Source of the DNA: Chromatiales bacterium
GTDB lineage: Bacteria; Pseudomonadota; Gammaproteobacteria; JAHELT01
DNA length: 48,217 nt
Assembly: GCA_024644045.1 (NCBI GenBank)
Contig: JAHELT010000015.1
Location: 2,452 to 50,668 of the forward strand
Direction of reading: 5' to 3'
Part shown: positions 1 through 12,435 of the stretch, piece after piece
How the letters are laid out: the number at the start of each line of letters is the position of its first letter
Numbering within the stretch: position 1 is the first letter of the stretch
The notes under the pieces: model-generated
Database searches by the model: none
What the model saw: only the letters and a program-made list of their open reading frames with translations
Told to the model about the DNA's origin: nothing
Program-made: the position numbers and the translations under genes

Positions 1-437
1 CCGCCTTCCATGCAGTTGAAAAACTCGACGCTGAGCCGGTTGCCCTCGCGGGTGGAGATTCGTTGCCCGCCGTCGCCGCAGGCTTCCATGACCGAGAGGA
101 GCGGCAACACGCCGGCGCCAGCGATTACCGGCCCCTTTTCGGACAGCGCGCCGCGCAGACGCCCCGCCGCCGCCACGATCCCCGCGCTGCGCCGCACGTC
201 GGCTGGCGCGCTCTGCGGCTGAGCGTCCAGGGCTCCGGACAGTCCGAACATGGCGCGGGCAAGCGTCGTCGCGTTGCCGCTTTCGATGTCCGCAGGGCCG
301 GTGCTGCCCTGGTAGGCGACGTCCGGGATGGATGCCCGGGTGAGGTTCTGCTCCCCATCGGTGCTGACACAACCACCCACGCCGAGCAGCGCGATGAACG
401 CCAGTTGCGTGAAATTGCGTGCCATCCCCTTCAGCAT
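1..437 (-). CDS. Partial exported lipoprotein, function unknown
   Basis: The gene runs off the left edge, so only the N-terminal part (about 145 residues) is visible. There are in-frame ATGs at 437 and 425. From the second one the protein starts MARNFTQLAFIALLGVGGC: a positive n-region, a hydrophobic core and a VGGC lipobox. The product is therefore predicted to be lipidated at that Cys and anchored in the envelope. The visible mature part is Ala/Gly-rich and shows no family I recognise. A pair of Cys residues near the left edge (EACGDGG and FFNCMEG) could form a disulfide. Neither ATG has a convincing Shine-Dalgarno sequence. It is divergent from the Lhr helicase gene. Confidence 0.7.
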   Translation of the reverse strand, partial: MLKGMARNFTQLAFIALLGVGGCVSTDGEQNLTRASIPDVAYQGSTGPADIESGNATTLARAMFGLSGALDAQPQSAPADVRRSAGIVAAAGRLRGALSEKGPVIAGAGVLPLLSVMEACGDGGQRISTREGNRLSVEFFNCMEG

Positions 438-550
438 GCCTGCACCCCGGATGTGCTGGCCGAGCGGACTGATCACTGTAGGCATATCTTGTTGCGCGGG
501 CAAGTTGCCGGCGGCGAATCCGGACCTGGTTCACAGTTGTTTACAATGCG

Positions 551-578
551 CTGACCGCACGCTGCCGTGCGCTAGAAT
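551..578 (+). promoter_or_regulatory. Candidate sigma70 promoter for lhr with near-leaderless start
   Basis: CTGACC (551-556) and TAGAAT (573-578) are separated by 16 bp. The predicted transcription start falls only a few bases before the lhr ATG at 587, and there is no Shine-Dalgarno sequence between them. The transcript may therefore be leaderless or nearly so. The match to consensus is moderate and this is inference from sequence only. Confidence 0.35.
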
Positions 579-586
579 GCGAGCCG

Positions 587-4945
<4,359 letters not shown>

Positions 4946-4984
4946 CCCGCTCGGCGCAAACCGCCACCCGCATGGCGGGCGCGC

Positions 4985-7144
4985 TCATTGCCGGCCTTCG
5001 TCCCCGCCGCCGCCCCGCTGGTAGGTTCCGTTCACCCAGTCGTCGAACACCGAGGCGTACCCGGGGCTGAAGCGCGACTCGCGCGGCCCGCCCGGGTAGT
5101 TGCTCCAGAGATCGCCGTTCGCCAGGTCGGCGACCATCCGGTAGCAGGGTGCAAAGCTGGTGTTGCGCCCGCCGGCCTGGAAGAGATTGCCCTGGCTGAT
5201 GGTGGCATGGTTACCCGGCAGCGCATACGGACCCCGGTCCATGCGCAGCCAGGCCGGCAGCTTCCCGCCGAAGAACAGATTGGTGAGGGTGACGGCGTTC
5301 ACTTCGCCCCACGGGGGAATCGGATCGCGCTGCTGCAGAACGCGCCCGATCGCCGCCGCCAGCGTGCTGGCGCGCTGCGCGCCGGGCAGCCAGGGCGAGT
5401 CGCGACTCAGCAGCACCCGGTCGAAGAACCCGATCAGCGCGGAATACAGACCGGTGCTCGCGACGACGTGAGTGAACCACTCGTTACCGAACCGCGCGCC
5501 GAATACCTGGTGCACGACGGACTCGTGCAGGCGCTCGAACAGCGTGGCGGCGGTGCTGTCGGGGCGGTACTGAAAGTCCCAGCTCTGCAGCAAGCGCTTC
5601 GCGGCGCCGTCCGGCATGTGCGCCACGTATTCGGGAACGAACAGGCGTGCCTGTTCCGAGTACACGTCGTACTGCATGCGTTGGAAGTCAGCCGGCAGGA
5701 AGTCGCTGCGTGCACGCAGCATTCCGGCGATACGGTCCGTGCGGTAACTGGCCAGCCAGCAGGTGCTGATGCCCGGGTGATCCGCGAACATGCCGGCATC
5801 GTTGGTCACGGCGATGAATCCACTGTCGGGGTTCGCCGCGCAAGGGTGCTCGCTATCCGCCTCCCGTAGTCCGGACCATCCCTGCGCGCTGTCAAAGCCG
5901 GCGGCCGGACCCAGGCCGCTCCAGCCACCTCGGCGTTTCGGTATCGCGCCGACCAGCTGATAGCCGATGCTGCCTGACCTGTCGGCGAACAGCATGTGCA
6001 GGGTAGGAATGTCGCCCCCGCGCATGCACGCGCTCGCCTGCTCGACAGTGCGGCATTGCAGCAGGTCGGTGAACGCACGGATACTGGCCAGTCCGGCGTC
6101 GCCCTGCCCCACCCAGCGCCAGCTCAAGGCGGCCCCGCTCGGCGGCAGCGCCTCGAGTATCCCCGACGGCGAACGCAGCCGGATCAGCGTCTCATCGGCG
6201 TGAGACTTGCGATGGATGGTCTGCACGGCAGTCTCCAGCGGCTGCCGTTCACCGTCCACCACGGCATGATCGCCTTCCAGATGCTCGACGAAGAAGTCGC
6301 AGGTGTCGGCGCAGCTGTAGGTCACGCCCCACGCCAGGTGCCGGTTGCGGCCGCTGAGAAACCCGGGTGTGCCCGGCAGGGTGGCGCCGTCGACGCGCTC
6401 GTCTCCGACGGCAAGCTGGACCGGGTAGATCACGGCGGGCAGGCGATTGACCTCCAGGTGCGGATCGTTGGCGAGCAGTGGGAAGCCGCTTGCGCTGCGG
6501 GCACCCGATACCACCCAGGCGTTGCTGCCGCCGCTGCCCCCGATCCCGAAAAGGTCACCGGGGTAGAGCGGCGGCAGATGGCGTACCTGCGCAAGCAGCC
6601 CGGCGGCATCGTCCTGCAGTGCCGGGAACAGGTGCCGCAGCAACGCGCTGTCGACGCCGCGTTTGAGAGCATGCAGCACGAAGGTCTCGGCGATACGCTG
6701 GCCTTCGGCGAGGCCCAGGTAGGCAGTCAGCTTGAGCAGCAGCAGCACGTCCTGCGGGCGGTACCGTTCGGGGCGCCCGGTGACCAGGCGGTAGAGCCAC
6801 GGGTAGTGACGGGCACGCGCCCGGTTGAGGCCGGCTGCGTACGCCTCCAGGTACCCCTGGTACGGCTCGCCGAGCTGCGGGTAGTAGCGACCGGCGTCCA
6901 GCGCCAGTCCCAGCCGGCGAAAGTAGCGGTCGAGGCACAGGGCCTGCTCACTGTCCACGAGCCGCTCGCACAGGCGCCCCTCGGCCAGCACTTTCATCAA
7001 TTCGATCTGCGCGCCGCGGTCGCGCCCGTGGACGAAACCGAGACCGAACATGGCGTCGCGCCAGGTGCTCGCCGTGACCCGCGTTACGGGGCTGTCCGTG
7101 GTGCTGACGGCGGGCTCGCCATCGGGTCCTCGTAGTGTGAACAT
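4985..7144 (-). CDS. Penicillin acylase family protein (S45 Ntn-hydrolase), no signal peptide
   Basis: This is a 719-residue homologue of penicillin G acylase and AHL/cyclic imide acylases, N-terminal nucleophile hydrolases that cleave amide bonds after self-processing into alpha and beta chains. The processing site is visible as GGSGGSNAW, with the presumed catalytic Ser207 starting the SNAW beta-chain motif, followed by LLANDPHL. The N-terminal region has the usual ...FGLGFVHGRDR... block near residue 35. Family members are normally exported, but here the ATG is directly preceded by AAA and an in-frame TAA. The protein therefore cannot extend upstream and has no signal peptide, so it is probably cytoplasmic or 5'-truncated. 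There is no Shine-Dalgarno sequence, only an A-rich tract. The substrate cannot be told from sequence. Confidence 0.88.
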   Translation of the reverse strand: MFTLRGPDGEPAVSTTDSPVTRVTASTWRDAMFGLGFVHGRDRGAQIELMKVLAEGRLCERLVDSEQALCLDRYFRRLGLALDAGRYYPQLGEPYQGYLEAYAAGLNRARARHYPWLYRLVTGRPERYRPQDVLLLLKLTAYLGLAEGQRIAETFVLHALKRGVDSALLRHLFPALQDDAAGLLAQVRHLPPLYPGDLFGIGGSGGSNAWVVSGARSASGFPLLANDPHLEVNRLPAVIYPVQLAVGDERVDGATLPGTPGFLSGRNRHLAWGVTYSCADTCDFFVEHLEGDHAVVDGERQPLETAVQTIHRKSHADETLIRLRSPSGILEALPPSGAALSWRWVGQGDAGLASIRAFTDLLQCRTVEQASACMRGGDIPTLHMLFADRSGSIGYQLVGAIPKRRGGWSGLGPAAGFDSAQGWSGLREADSEHPCAANPDSGFIAVTNDAGMFADHPGISTCWLASYRTDRIAGMLRARSDFLPADFQRMQYDVYSEQARLFVPEYVAHMPDGAAKRLLQSWDFQYRPDSTAATLFERLHESVVHQVFGARFGNEWFTHVVASTGLYSALIGFFDRVLLSRDSPWLPGAQRASTLAAAIGRVLQQRDPIPPWGEVNAVTLTNLFFGGKLPAWLRMDRGPYALPGNHATISQGNLFQAGGRNTSFAPCYRMVADLANGDLWSNYPGGPRESRFSPGYASVFDDWVNGTYQRGGGGDEGRQ

Positions 7145-7239
7145 TTTTTAATGTAGATTTGAGAAATATTAGATAATTGTAAGAAATATATGAGTTTTTT
7201 TATTGCTTTTTCTGGAAATAAGGGTTAGAAACCGAGGCT
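7145..7239. promoter_or_regulatory. AT-rich divergent intergenic region
   Basis: These 95 bp between the divergent acylase and PilZ genes are only about one quarter G+C by hand count, against a strongly GC-rich background. They contain several T runs and TATA-like words but no clean -35/-10 pair that I can defend. It presumably holds both promoters and may bind a nucleoid protein. It could also be a junction left by a rearrangement. Confidence 0.5.
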
Positions 7240-7713
7240 GTGAACAGCGCCGACCGCCAGCCCCACGCCTTCATCCAGCACCCCCCCGCGGTGCGGGTGC
7301 GGCTGTGCGTCGCCGCTGACCAGGATATCCCCGGCATGGACGTGCTCGCACACGGCAGGGGCGGCGTATGTGTGCCGAGTCCGCTGGGCTATCAACCGGG
7401 CACGCCGCTACAGGTGCGGGTGTCGCTCGACGGGACGGAGATGCGTTACCACGGTCTGGTGCTGTGGCGGCGCGCGGGGCCCGGGGCGTTCGAGCTGGGG
7501 CTGGGTTTCGCCACCGACGAGGGCGCCTACCGGGCGCGCCTCATCGAGCAGCTGTGCCACATCGAAGCGTATCGCCAGCGCGCGGCGGCCCGCGGCGAGG
7601 AGCTCGATTTCGAGGTTGCCGCGGCCCGCTGGATCGCCCGCTACTCCGGCGGGTTCCCGCAGATCGGCGGGTGCCGCAGTCAATTGCCCACCGACCAGCG
7701 CAACCATCCGTAA
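7240..7713 (+). CDS. PilZ domain protein
   Basis: The 157-residue protein has an N-terminal FIQHPPAVRVRL segment, related to the FIRHPSDIPI start of a known gammaproteobacterial PilZ subfamily. A PilZ beta-barrel follows (RGGVCVPSP about residues 40-50, then GLVLWRR and ELGLGFATDE about 70-88), and then an amphipathic C-terminal helix region (LIEQLCHIEAYR and AARWIARYSGGFP). PilZ domains usually bind cyclic di-GMP through an RxxxR motif and a D/NxSxxG motif. Here the second motif reads AHGRGG and the first is not clear, so ligand binding is uncertain. The start is GTG with no strong Shine-Dalgarno. The 3' end overlaps the convergent pseudoprotease gene by 34 bp. Confidence 0.75.
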   Translation: MNSADRQPHAFIQHPPAVRVRLCVAADQDIPGMDVLAHGRGGVCVPSPLGYQPGTPLQVRVSLDGTEMRYHGLVLWRRAGPGAFELGLGFATDEGAYRARLIEQLCHIEAYRQRAAARGEELDFEVAAARWIARYSGGFPQIGGCRSQLPTDQRNHP

Positions 7714-8702
7714 CGGTCGGCTGAACGCACCTCGATCTGTCTGATCTCATCGCCGCTCAGCACCGTCAGCGGCACCGTGACGCCGGCCTCACCCAGCGCC
7801 CACACCTTGCGGTAGAAATCGGCCATCGACACCACGCTCTGCCCGGCGACCTTGACGATGACGTCGCCGCGTTTGAGGCCGGCGCGCTGCGCCGGACCCT
7901 CGTCGGCGACCCGCACGATGAACAGCCGGTCGCGCGCCTGCTCGGTGTACACCCCCAGCCACGGCCTGGCCGGCGACTGCGGGCGTCCGTCGGTCAGCAG
8001 GTCGGCGATCGCCGGGTGCAGCGCGTCGATGGGCACGAACAGGTTGCCGGGCAGGAACTCGCCGGCCTGCGCGTCGTTGACGGCCAGCGAGCCGATGCCG
8101 ACCAGGTGGCCTTCGCGGTCCAGCAGCGCGGCGCCGCCGAAGGCCGGATGCGGCGGCGCGGTGAAGATGGCATCTGCCAGCAGGTATTCCCAGTAGCCGG
8201 CGAACTCGCGGCGCGAGGTCACCCGTGCCGGCTGCACGCTCCGGGGTCCGCCGAAACTCGCGACCAGCACCGCGGTGTCCTGCCTCAGCTCCCGCGCCGA
8301 ACCGAGCCGCACCGGACGCAGGTTCACCGCGCCGATGGCACGCAGCAGGCCGAAACCGCTGCCGTAGTCGTAGCCGACGATTTCGGCCGGCAGGCGCCGG
8401 CCGTCGGCGAACATCACCTCGGCGGTGCGGGCCTCGAGGATCAGGTAGCCGATGGTCAAGATCAGGCCGCCGCTATCGATCAGCACCCCGGAGCCCATGC
8501 GTTCGGTGCCCAGCGTCGATGCCGTGCGCGCCCGCTCCGGCACCTCGGCACGTACGCCGACGATGCCGCCGAGCAGCTCGCCGAAGCGGGTCGCGCTATC
8601 CTGGGCGAGCAGCGCACCCGCCGGCCATGCAGTGGCCAGCGACGCGAGGAGCGCCAGCAAGGCCGCCCGCCGCGAAGGGGCCGCCGCGTGACAGTTCAGC
8701 AT
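7680..8702 (-). CDS. Exported HtrA-like (S1C) pseudoprotease with PDZ domain
   Basis: The 340-residue protein starts at ATG 8702, which gives a twin-Arg-containing hydrophobic signal peptide ending near ALLAQ. The frame is open further upstream but that part does not look coding. A trypsin-like fold is recognisable from GSGVLID, GLILTIGYLILEA, GYDYGSGFGLL and HPAFGGAALL, followed by a PDZ domain (about residues 225-330). All three catalytic positions appear substituted: Tyr86 where HtrA has His, Gly in the Asp position of GSGFGLL, and Phe188 where the GNSGGP serine should be. A family with TIGYLILEA and EFAGYWEYLL blocks is known in proteobacteria. It probably acts as a periplasmic binding or scaffold protein. 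Confidence 0.82.
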   Translation of the reverse strand: MLNCHAAAPSRRAALLALLASLATAWPAGALLAQDSATRFGELLGGIVGVRAEVPERARTASTLGTERMGSGVLIDSGGLILTIGYLILEARTAEVMFADGRRLPAEIVGYDYGSGFGLLRAIGAVNLRPVRLGSARELRQDTAVLVASFGGPRSVQPARVTSRREFAGYWEYLLADAIFTAPPHPAFGGAALLDREGHLVGIGSLAVNDAQAGEFLPGNLFVPIDALHPAIADLLTDGRPQSPARPWLGVYTEQARDRLFIVRVADEGPAQRAGLKRGDVIVKVAGQSVVSMADFYRKVWALGEAGVTVPLTVLSGDEIRQIEVRSADRYGWLRWSVGN

Positions 8703-8941
8703 GTCGAATTCACCGCGCGTAGCCAGGTTCTGAGTGGGTACTGCGATCGGTGCCCGCGACCCACGACCTATTCTGAGCGCGGGCCGCGCACCAGAGCAAG
8801 CGGTGGACGCTGACAGCGGACCGGCGGCGTTCGCCGCTTTACCCGGTCGCAGATTGACAGGCGCCGGTTTGTGACCGGACGCGCGCGGGGCGGCGCCCGC
8901 TTTGTGGCACCATGGCCGATCGACCGGTGAGCTGAGCATTC

Positions 8942-10090
8942 ATGCCGATTCCCGACTATCACGGCAACAGCATCGTCAACCTGATGGCGAGCATTGAGAC
9001 CGCGCTGGGCGGCAGCCACGCGTACGCGCCCCAGGCGACGCTGGAGACCGGGCGGCTCGCGGCGGCGCACAATCTGGTCCTGCTGGTGATCGACGGGCTG
9101 GGCTACCGGTATCTGTGCGAGCGGGGCGAGAGCACCTTCCTGGCCGCCAACGCCGGGGCTCCACTCACCACCGTTTTCCCGGCGACCACGGCCGCCGCCG
9201 TTACCACCTTCATGACTGCCAGCGCGCCGCAACAGCACGCTCACACGGGGTGGTTCACCTACTTCGAGGAGCTGGGTCGGGTGGTGGCGGGGTTGCCGGC
9301 CAAGGTGCGCGGCAGCGGCCGCGCGATCCCGCCGCGCAAGCTCGGCAAGCTGCTCGAGGCGCAGCCGCTGTTCGAGCGCAGCCCGCGTGACAACTTCGTG
9401 CTGTCGCCCGAGTCGATCGCCTTTTCCACGTTCAACCGGCAGTTCAGCCGCGGTGCGGAGATCGTGCCCTATGCGAGCCTGCGCGAGATGCTGGACTTTC
9501 TGGCCGCCATCTGCCGGCGGAAATCCCCGAGCTACGTGTATGCCTACTGGCCGGAGCTGGACGGCCTGGGTCACGCCTACGGCATGCAGAGCCGCGAGGC
9601 GCACCGCCATCTGCTGGAGCTGGACAAAGCGCTCGCCGCGTTCGTGCGCGCCAATGCCGGCACCGGCACGCTGCTGCTGATCACCGCCGATCACGGGTTC
9701 GTCGATTCCGGGCCGGACTACTGCATCTGGCTGCACGACTACCCGGATCTGACGCAGTCGCTGGCCCAGCCGCTGTGCGGCGAGCCGCGCGCGGCCTACT
9801 GCTATGTGCATCCGCAGTTCCGCGGCGACTTCATCGCCGACGCCGGTAGCGAGCTGGAGGGCGCGATGCGGGTGGTCGCCAGCGCCGACCTCATCGCGCA
9901 GGGCTACTTCGGTCTGGGGGAACCGCACCCGGCGCTGGCCCGGCGGGTGGGCGACTTCGCGCTGCTCGCGCAGCAGGCGTACAGCATCAAGGATCTGGTC
10001 AAGGGCGAGCGCTCTTACATGCAGATCGGCGTGCACGGCGGCGACAGCGACGCCGAGCTGTACGTGCCGCTGGTGGTCACCGAGATGTAG
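8942..10090 (+). CDS. Type I phosphodiesterase / nucleotide pyrophosphatase family protein
   Basis: The 382-residue alkaline-phosphatase-superfamily enzyme has the metal and nucleophile pattern of PF01663: VIDGLGY with Asp51, FPATTAAAVTT containing the likely threonine nucleophile (82/83), ELDGLGHAYG with Asp207 and His211, TADHGF with Asp250 and His251, and GVHGG with His365. Such enzymes hydrolyse phosphodiester or nucleotide pyrophosphate bonds using two zinc ions; the physiological substrate is unknown. There is no signal peptide, so it is likely cytoplasmic. ATG 8942 directly follows the 240-bp divergent region upstream of the pseudoprotease. The 3' end overlaps the convergent MFS gene by 14 bp. 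Confidence 0.88.
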   Translation: MPIPDYHGNSIVNLMASIETALGGSHAYAPQATLETGRLAAAHNLVLLVIDGLGYRYLCERGESTFLAANAGAPLTTVFPATTAAAVTTFMTASAPQQHAHTGWFTYFEELGRVVAGLPAKVRGSGRAIPPRKLGKLLEAQPLFERSPRDNFVLSPESIAFSTFNRQFSRGAEIVPYASLREMLDFLAAICRRKSPSYVYAYWPELDGLGHAYGMQSREAHRHLLELDKALAAFVRANAGTGTLLLITADHGFVDSGPDYCIWLHDYPDLTQSLAQPLCGEPRAAYCYVHPQFRGDFIADAGSELEGAMRVVASADLIAQGYFGLGEPHPALARRVGDFALLAQQAYSIKDLVKGERSYMQIGVHGGDSDAELYVPLVVTEM

Positions 10091-11333
10091 CGGCCGCGGT
10101 GCCTTCGCGGGCGACCCACGCGCTGAGCAGGCCGGCCAGTATCCCGATCGGCATGATAGCGCAGGCGGAGCGGTAGGCCTCTCCCGTGTACAGGCGTACG
10201 CCGCCCGCGAGCTGGCCGTCCCATTGCTGATCCAGCAGCGCGCCGAGCAGCGGCTGTAACACGACCGCGCTGCCGATGATTGCCGTGTTCACAACGCCCA
10301 TGGCCGCGCCCTGCGCCTGCGCCTCATTCTGCTCGCGCACGCGCGCGAAGGTCAGTATCACGGTGGAACCGCCGGCCCCGGTCAGCGTGAACAGGGCGCC
10401 CAGCGCCACCGGATGCAGATCGGGCAGGTAAATCGCGGCGCACAGCGCGACCGCCTGCAACGCGCCGCCGAACAGGACAAACGGCTTGCGGCGCCCCGCG
10501 CGATCGGAGAGATGACCGAGGATCAGCCCGCCGACGCCCCAGCCGACGAACACGAACGAGGCCAGCAGCGCGGCGTCGGTGCGCTCCAGACCGTAGGTGG
10601 TGGTCAGGAACGGCACCGCCCAGAGCCCCGCGAAGCCGAGCATGGGACCGGCGTAAGTGAAGCCGGTCAACGCGTTCAACCAGGTCTGGCGGTTGCGCAC
10701 CGCCGCGCGCACGCCGTCGAGCAATCGGGCCTCGTGATGCGCCGGAGGACGGGTGCGGGTAGGCGCGACCAGCCAGAACAGCACCGCTACCAGGGCCACC
10801 GCTACCGCCAGTCCGGCGAGCGCTACGCGCCAGCCCGCCGATGTGACGAGCAGCGCAAGCGGCGCCTGACCCACAACGCCGCCGAGCATGCCCAGCAGCT
10901 GAGTGATTGCGGCCAGCGATGCGAAACGGTTCTGCGGGAAGTACCAGCCGATGATGCTCAGCGTGCCGACCCAGCCGAAGGCCGCGCCGGCGCCGATCAT
11001 AAAGCGCCCGGCATAGGCGGCTTCGATGCCCGGGCTCAACGCGAACAGCGCGCAGCCAGCCGCGCACACCGCGGCCGAGCCGGTCAGCAGCCGGCGTGGG
11101 CCGAAGCGGTCCGTCAGCACACCGACCGGGATCTGCAGCGCCGCGTAGGCGTAGAAGTAGAACGCCGAGAGGTTGCCCAGCGCCGCCGCGCCCACCGCGA
11201 AATCGCGCATCAGGTCATCGACCATGACGCTCGGCGAAACGCGCAGCACGAACACGTGGAAAAAGAATATCGACCCGGCCGCCCAGGCGAGCCAAGCGCG
11301 CGGCGACGGCCGATCCGGTTGCGACCTGACCAT
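10077..11333 (-). CDS. MFS transporter
   Basis: The 418-residue inner-membrane protein has about twelve hydrophobic segments in two halves, and the major facilitator loop signature after helix 2 (GVLTDRFGPRRLL, about residues 72-84) is repeated in the second half as GHLSDRAGRRKPF. The N-terminus (RAWLAWAAGSIFFFHVFVLRVSPSVM) resembles the subgroup of organic anion / uncharacterised gammaproteobacterial MFS permeases. The substrate is unknown. The start at ATG 11333 lacks an obvious Shine-Dalgarno sequence. It is divergent from the MazG-like gene, with 98 bp between them. Confidence 0.88.
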   Translation of the reverse strand: MVRSQPDRPSPRAWLAWAAGSIFFFHVFVLRVSPSVMVDDLMRDFAVGAAALGNLSAFYFYAYAALQIPVGVLTDRFGPRRLLTGSAAVCAAGCALFALSPGIEAAYAGRFMIGAGAAFGWVGTLSIIGWYFPQNRFASLAAITQLLGMLGGVVGQAPLALLVTSAGWRVALAGLAVAVALVAVLFWLVAPTRTRPPAHHEARLLDGVRAAVRNRQTWLNALTGFTYAGPMLGFAGLWAVPFLTTTYGLERTDAALLASFVFVGWGVGGLILGHLSDRAGRRKPFVLFGGALQAVALCAAIYLPDLHPVALGALFTLTGAGGSTVILTFARVREQNEAQAQGAAMGVVNTAIIGSAVVLQPLLGALLDQQWDGQLAGGVRLYTGEAYRSACAIMPIGILAGLLSAWVAREGTAAATSR

Positions 11334-11353
11334 CGGCAGAAGGGTAAACTGAT

Positions 11354-11385
11354 TTGAACGCGGGGCCGGCAGCCTAGCCTATAAT
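11354..11385 (+). promoter_or_regulatory. Candidate promoter for the MazG-like gene
   Basis: A perfect -10 hexamer TATAAT (11380-11385) lies 46 bp before the ATG at 11432. The best -35 word, TTGAAC (11354-11359), is 20 bp away, longer than optimal, so the -35 assignment is weak while the -10 is convincing. Confidence 0.5.
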
Positions 11386-11431
11386 CTCGCGCCATGCACG
11401 CGGCCGGGGTGGCCGCCGAGGGCGAGGTGCG

Positions 11432-11785
11432 ATGGCACAGGATCAGATGGCGGTACTTAAATCCCGGCTGCGGCAGTTTGCGGCGGTGCGCGACTGGGAG
11501 CAGTTCCACACACCCAAGAACCTGGCAATGGCACTGGTCGCGGAGGCCGGTGAGCTGGCGGCGCATTTCCAGTGGCTGGACGCGGCGCAGAGCACGGCGT
11601 TGCCGCCCCAGAAACGCGACGCAGTGGGGCAGGAAATGGCCGACGTGCTGATTTACCTGGTGCGTCTCGCGGACAAGCTCGACGTCGACCTGTGGCAGGC
11701 GGCGGCCGCCAAGATGCAGCTGAACGAGACGCGTTATCCCGCAGACCGGGTGCGCGGCAGCGCCGCCAAGTACGACGAGTACTAG
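11432..11785 (+). CDS. MazG-like nucleotide pyrophosphohydrolase
   Basis: This small (117-residue) all-alpha NTP pyrophosphohydrolase is of the single-domain MazG/dCTP-pyrophosphatase type. It has the magnesium-binding EAGEL (Glu38, Glu41) and EMADVLIYL (Glu68, Asp71) motifs. Relatives hydrolyse dCTP or modified nucleoside triphosphates to monophosphates and act as pool-sanitising enzymes. ATG 11432 has GAGG a few bases upstream, and the family N-terminus (LRQFAAVRDWEQFHTPKNLAMAL) follows. It stands alone: the peroxiredoxin gene is 159 bp downstream. The natural substrate cannot be deduced. Confidence 0.9.
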   Translation: MAQDQMAVLKSRLRQFAAVRDWEQFHTPKNLAMALVAEAGELAAHFQWLDAAQSTALPPQKRDAVGQEMADVLIYLVRLADKLDVDLWQAAAAKMQLNETRYPADRVRGSAAKYDEY

Positions 11786-11944
11786 CGACCGGGGCTGCAC
11801 GCTGGGCGCGCGCAACACGGCCGGGCGTCTGCCGGCGTGCGGGCGCTGGCGGTGCGGTAGTAATGCACCGGGCAATCGTCATACCATGATCGCAGACGCA
11901 AAAAACCCCTGACAAACGCACACAACACCTACTGGAGCATGGCA

Positions 11945-12427
11945 ATGACGATAAAGGTTGGCGATCGCATACCCGACGTGACGCTGCATGAGATGGGCGA
12001 AAAGGGCCCGCAGCCCGTAACCACGGACGATCTGTTCGGCGGCAAGAAAGTCGTGCTGTTCGCCCTGCCGGGCGCCTTCACGCCTACCTGCTCGGCGGCC
12101 CATCTGCCCGGTTACGTGGCCGGGGCCGACAAGCTGCAAGAGAAAGGCGTGGACAGTATCGTCTGCCTGTCCGTGAATGACGCTTTCGTGATGGGCGCGT
12201 GGGGCGAGGCGCAGAATGTCGAAGGCCAGATACGCATGGTCGCCGACGGCAGCGCGGCGTTCACCAGGGCGGTCGGCCTGGAGCTGGACCTGACGAAACG
12301 CGGCTTCGGCGTGCGCTCGGACCGGTATGCGATGCTGGTCGACGACGGGGTGGTGCGCGCGTTGCACCGGGAAGCGCCGGGCAAGTTCGAGGTGAGCGAT
12401 GCCGACAGCATGCTCGCGGCACTGTAG
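11945..12427 (+). CDS. Peroxiredoxin, Prx5-like (redoxin family)
   Basis: This thiol peroxidase of about 160 residues has the peroxidatic Cys in PGAFTPTCS (Cys49 from this start), the PxxxTxxC signature of the Prx5 group, followed by the SVNDAFVMGAWG block. It reduces hydrogen peroxide and organic hydroperoxides, usually with glutathione/glutaredoxin or thioredoxin as electron donor. An earlier in-frame ATG lies at 11939, but the GGAG Shine-Dalgarno (11934-11937) is only 1 nt from it and 7 nt from ATG 11945, which decides the start. The flavin reductase gene follows after 8 bp, so they are likely co-transcribed. Confidence 0.92.
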   Translation: MTIKVGDRIPDVTLHEMGEKGPQPVTTDDLFGGKKVVLFALPGAFTPTCSAAHLPGYVAGADKLQEKGVDSIVCLSVNDAFVMGAWGEAQNVEGQIRMVADGSAAFTRAVGLELDLTKRGFGVRSDRYAMLVDDGVVRALHREAPGKFEVSDADSMLAAL

Positions 12428-12435
12428 TTGCCGTC

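Noticed and set aside
4946-4984. Hairpin CCGCC/GGCGG between lhr and the acylase gene as terminator
   Set aside because: Short stem and no T-run on either strand.
8768-10036. Minus-strand open frame of 422 codons
   Set aside because: It is antisense to the phosphodiesterase gene, whose metal-binding motifs show the real coding strand.
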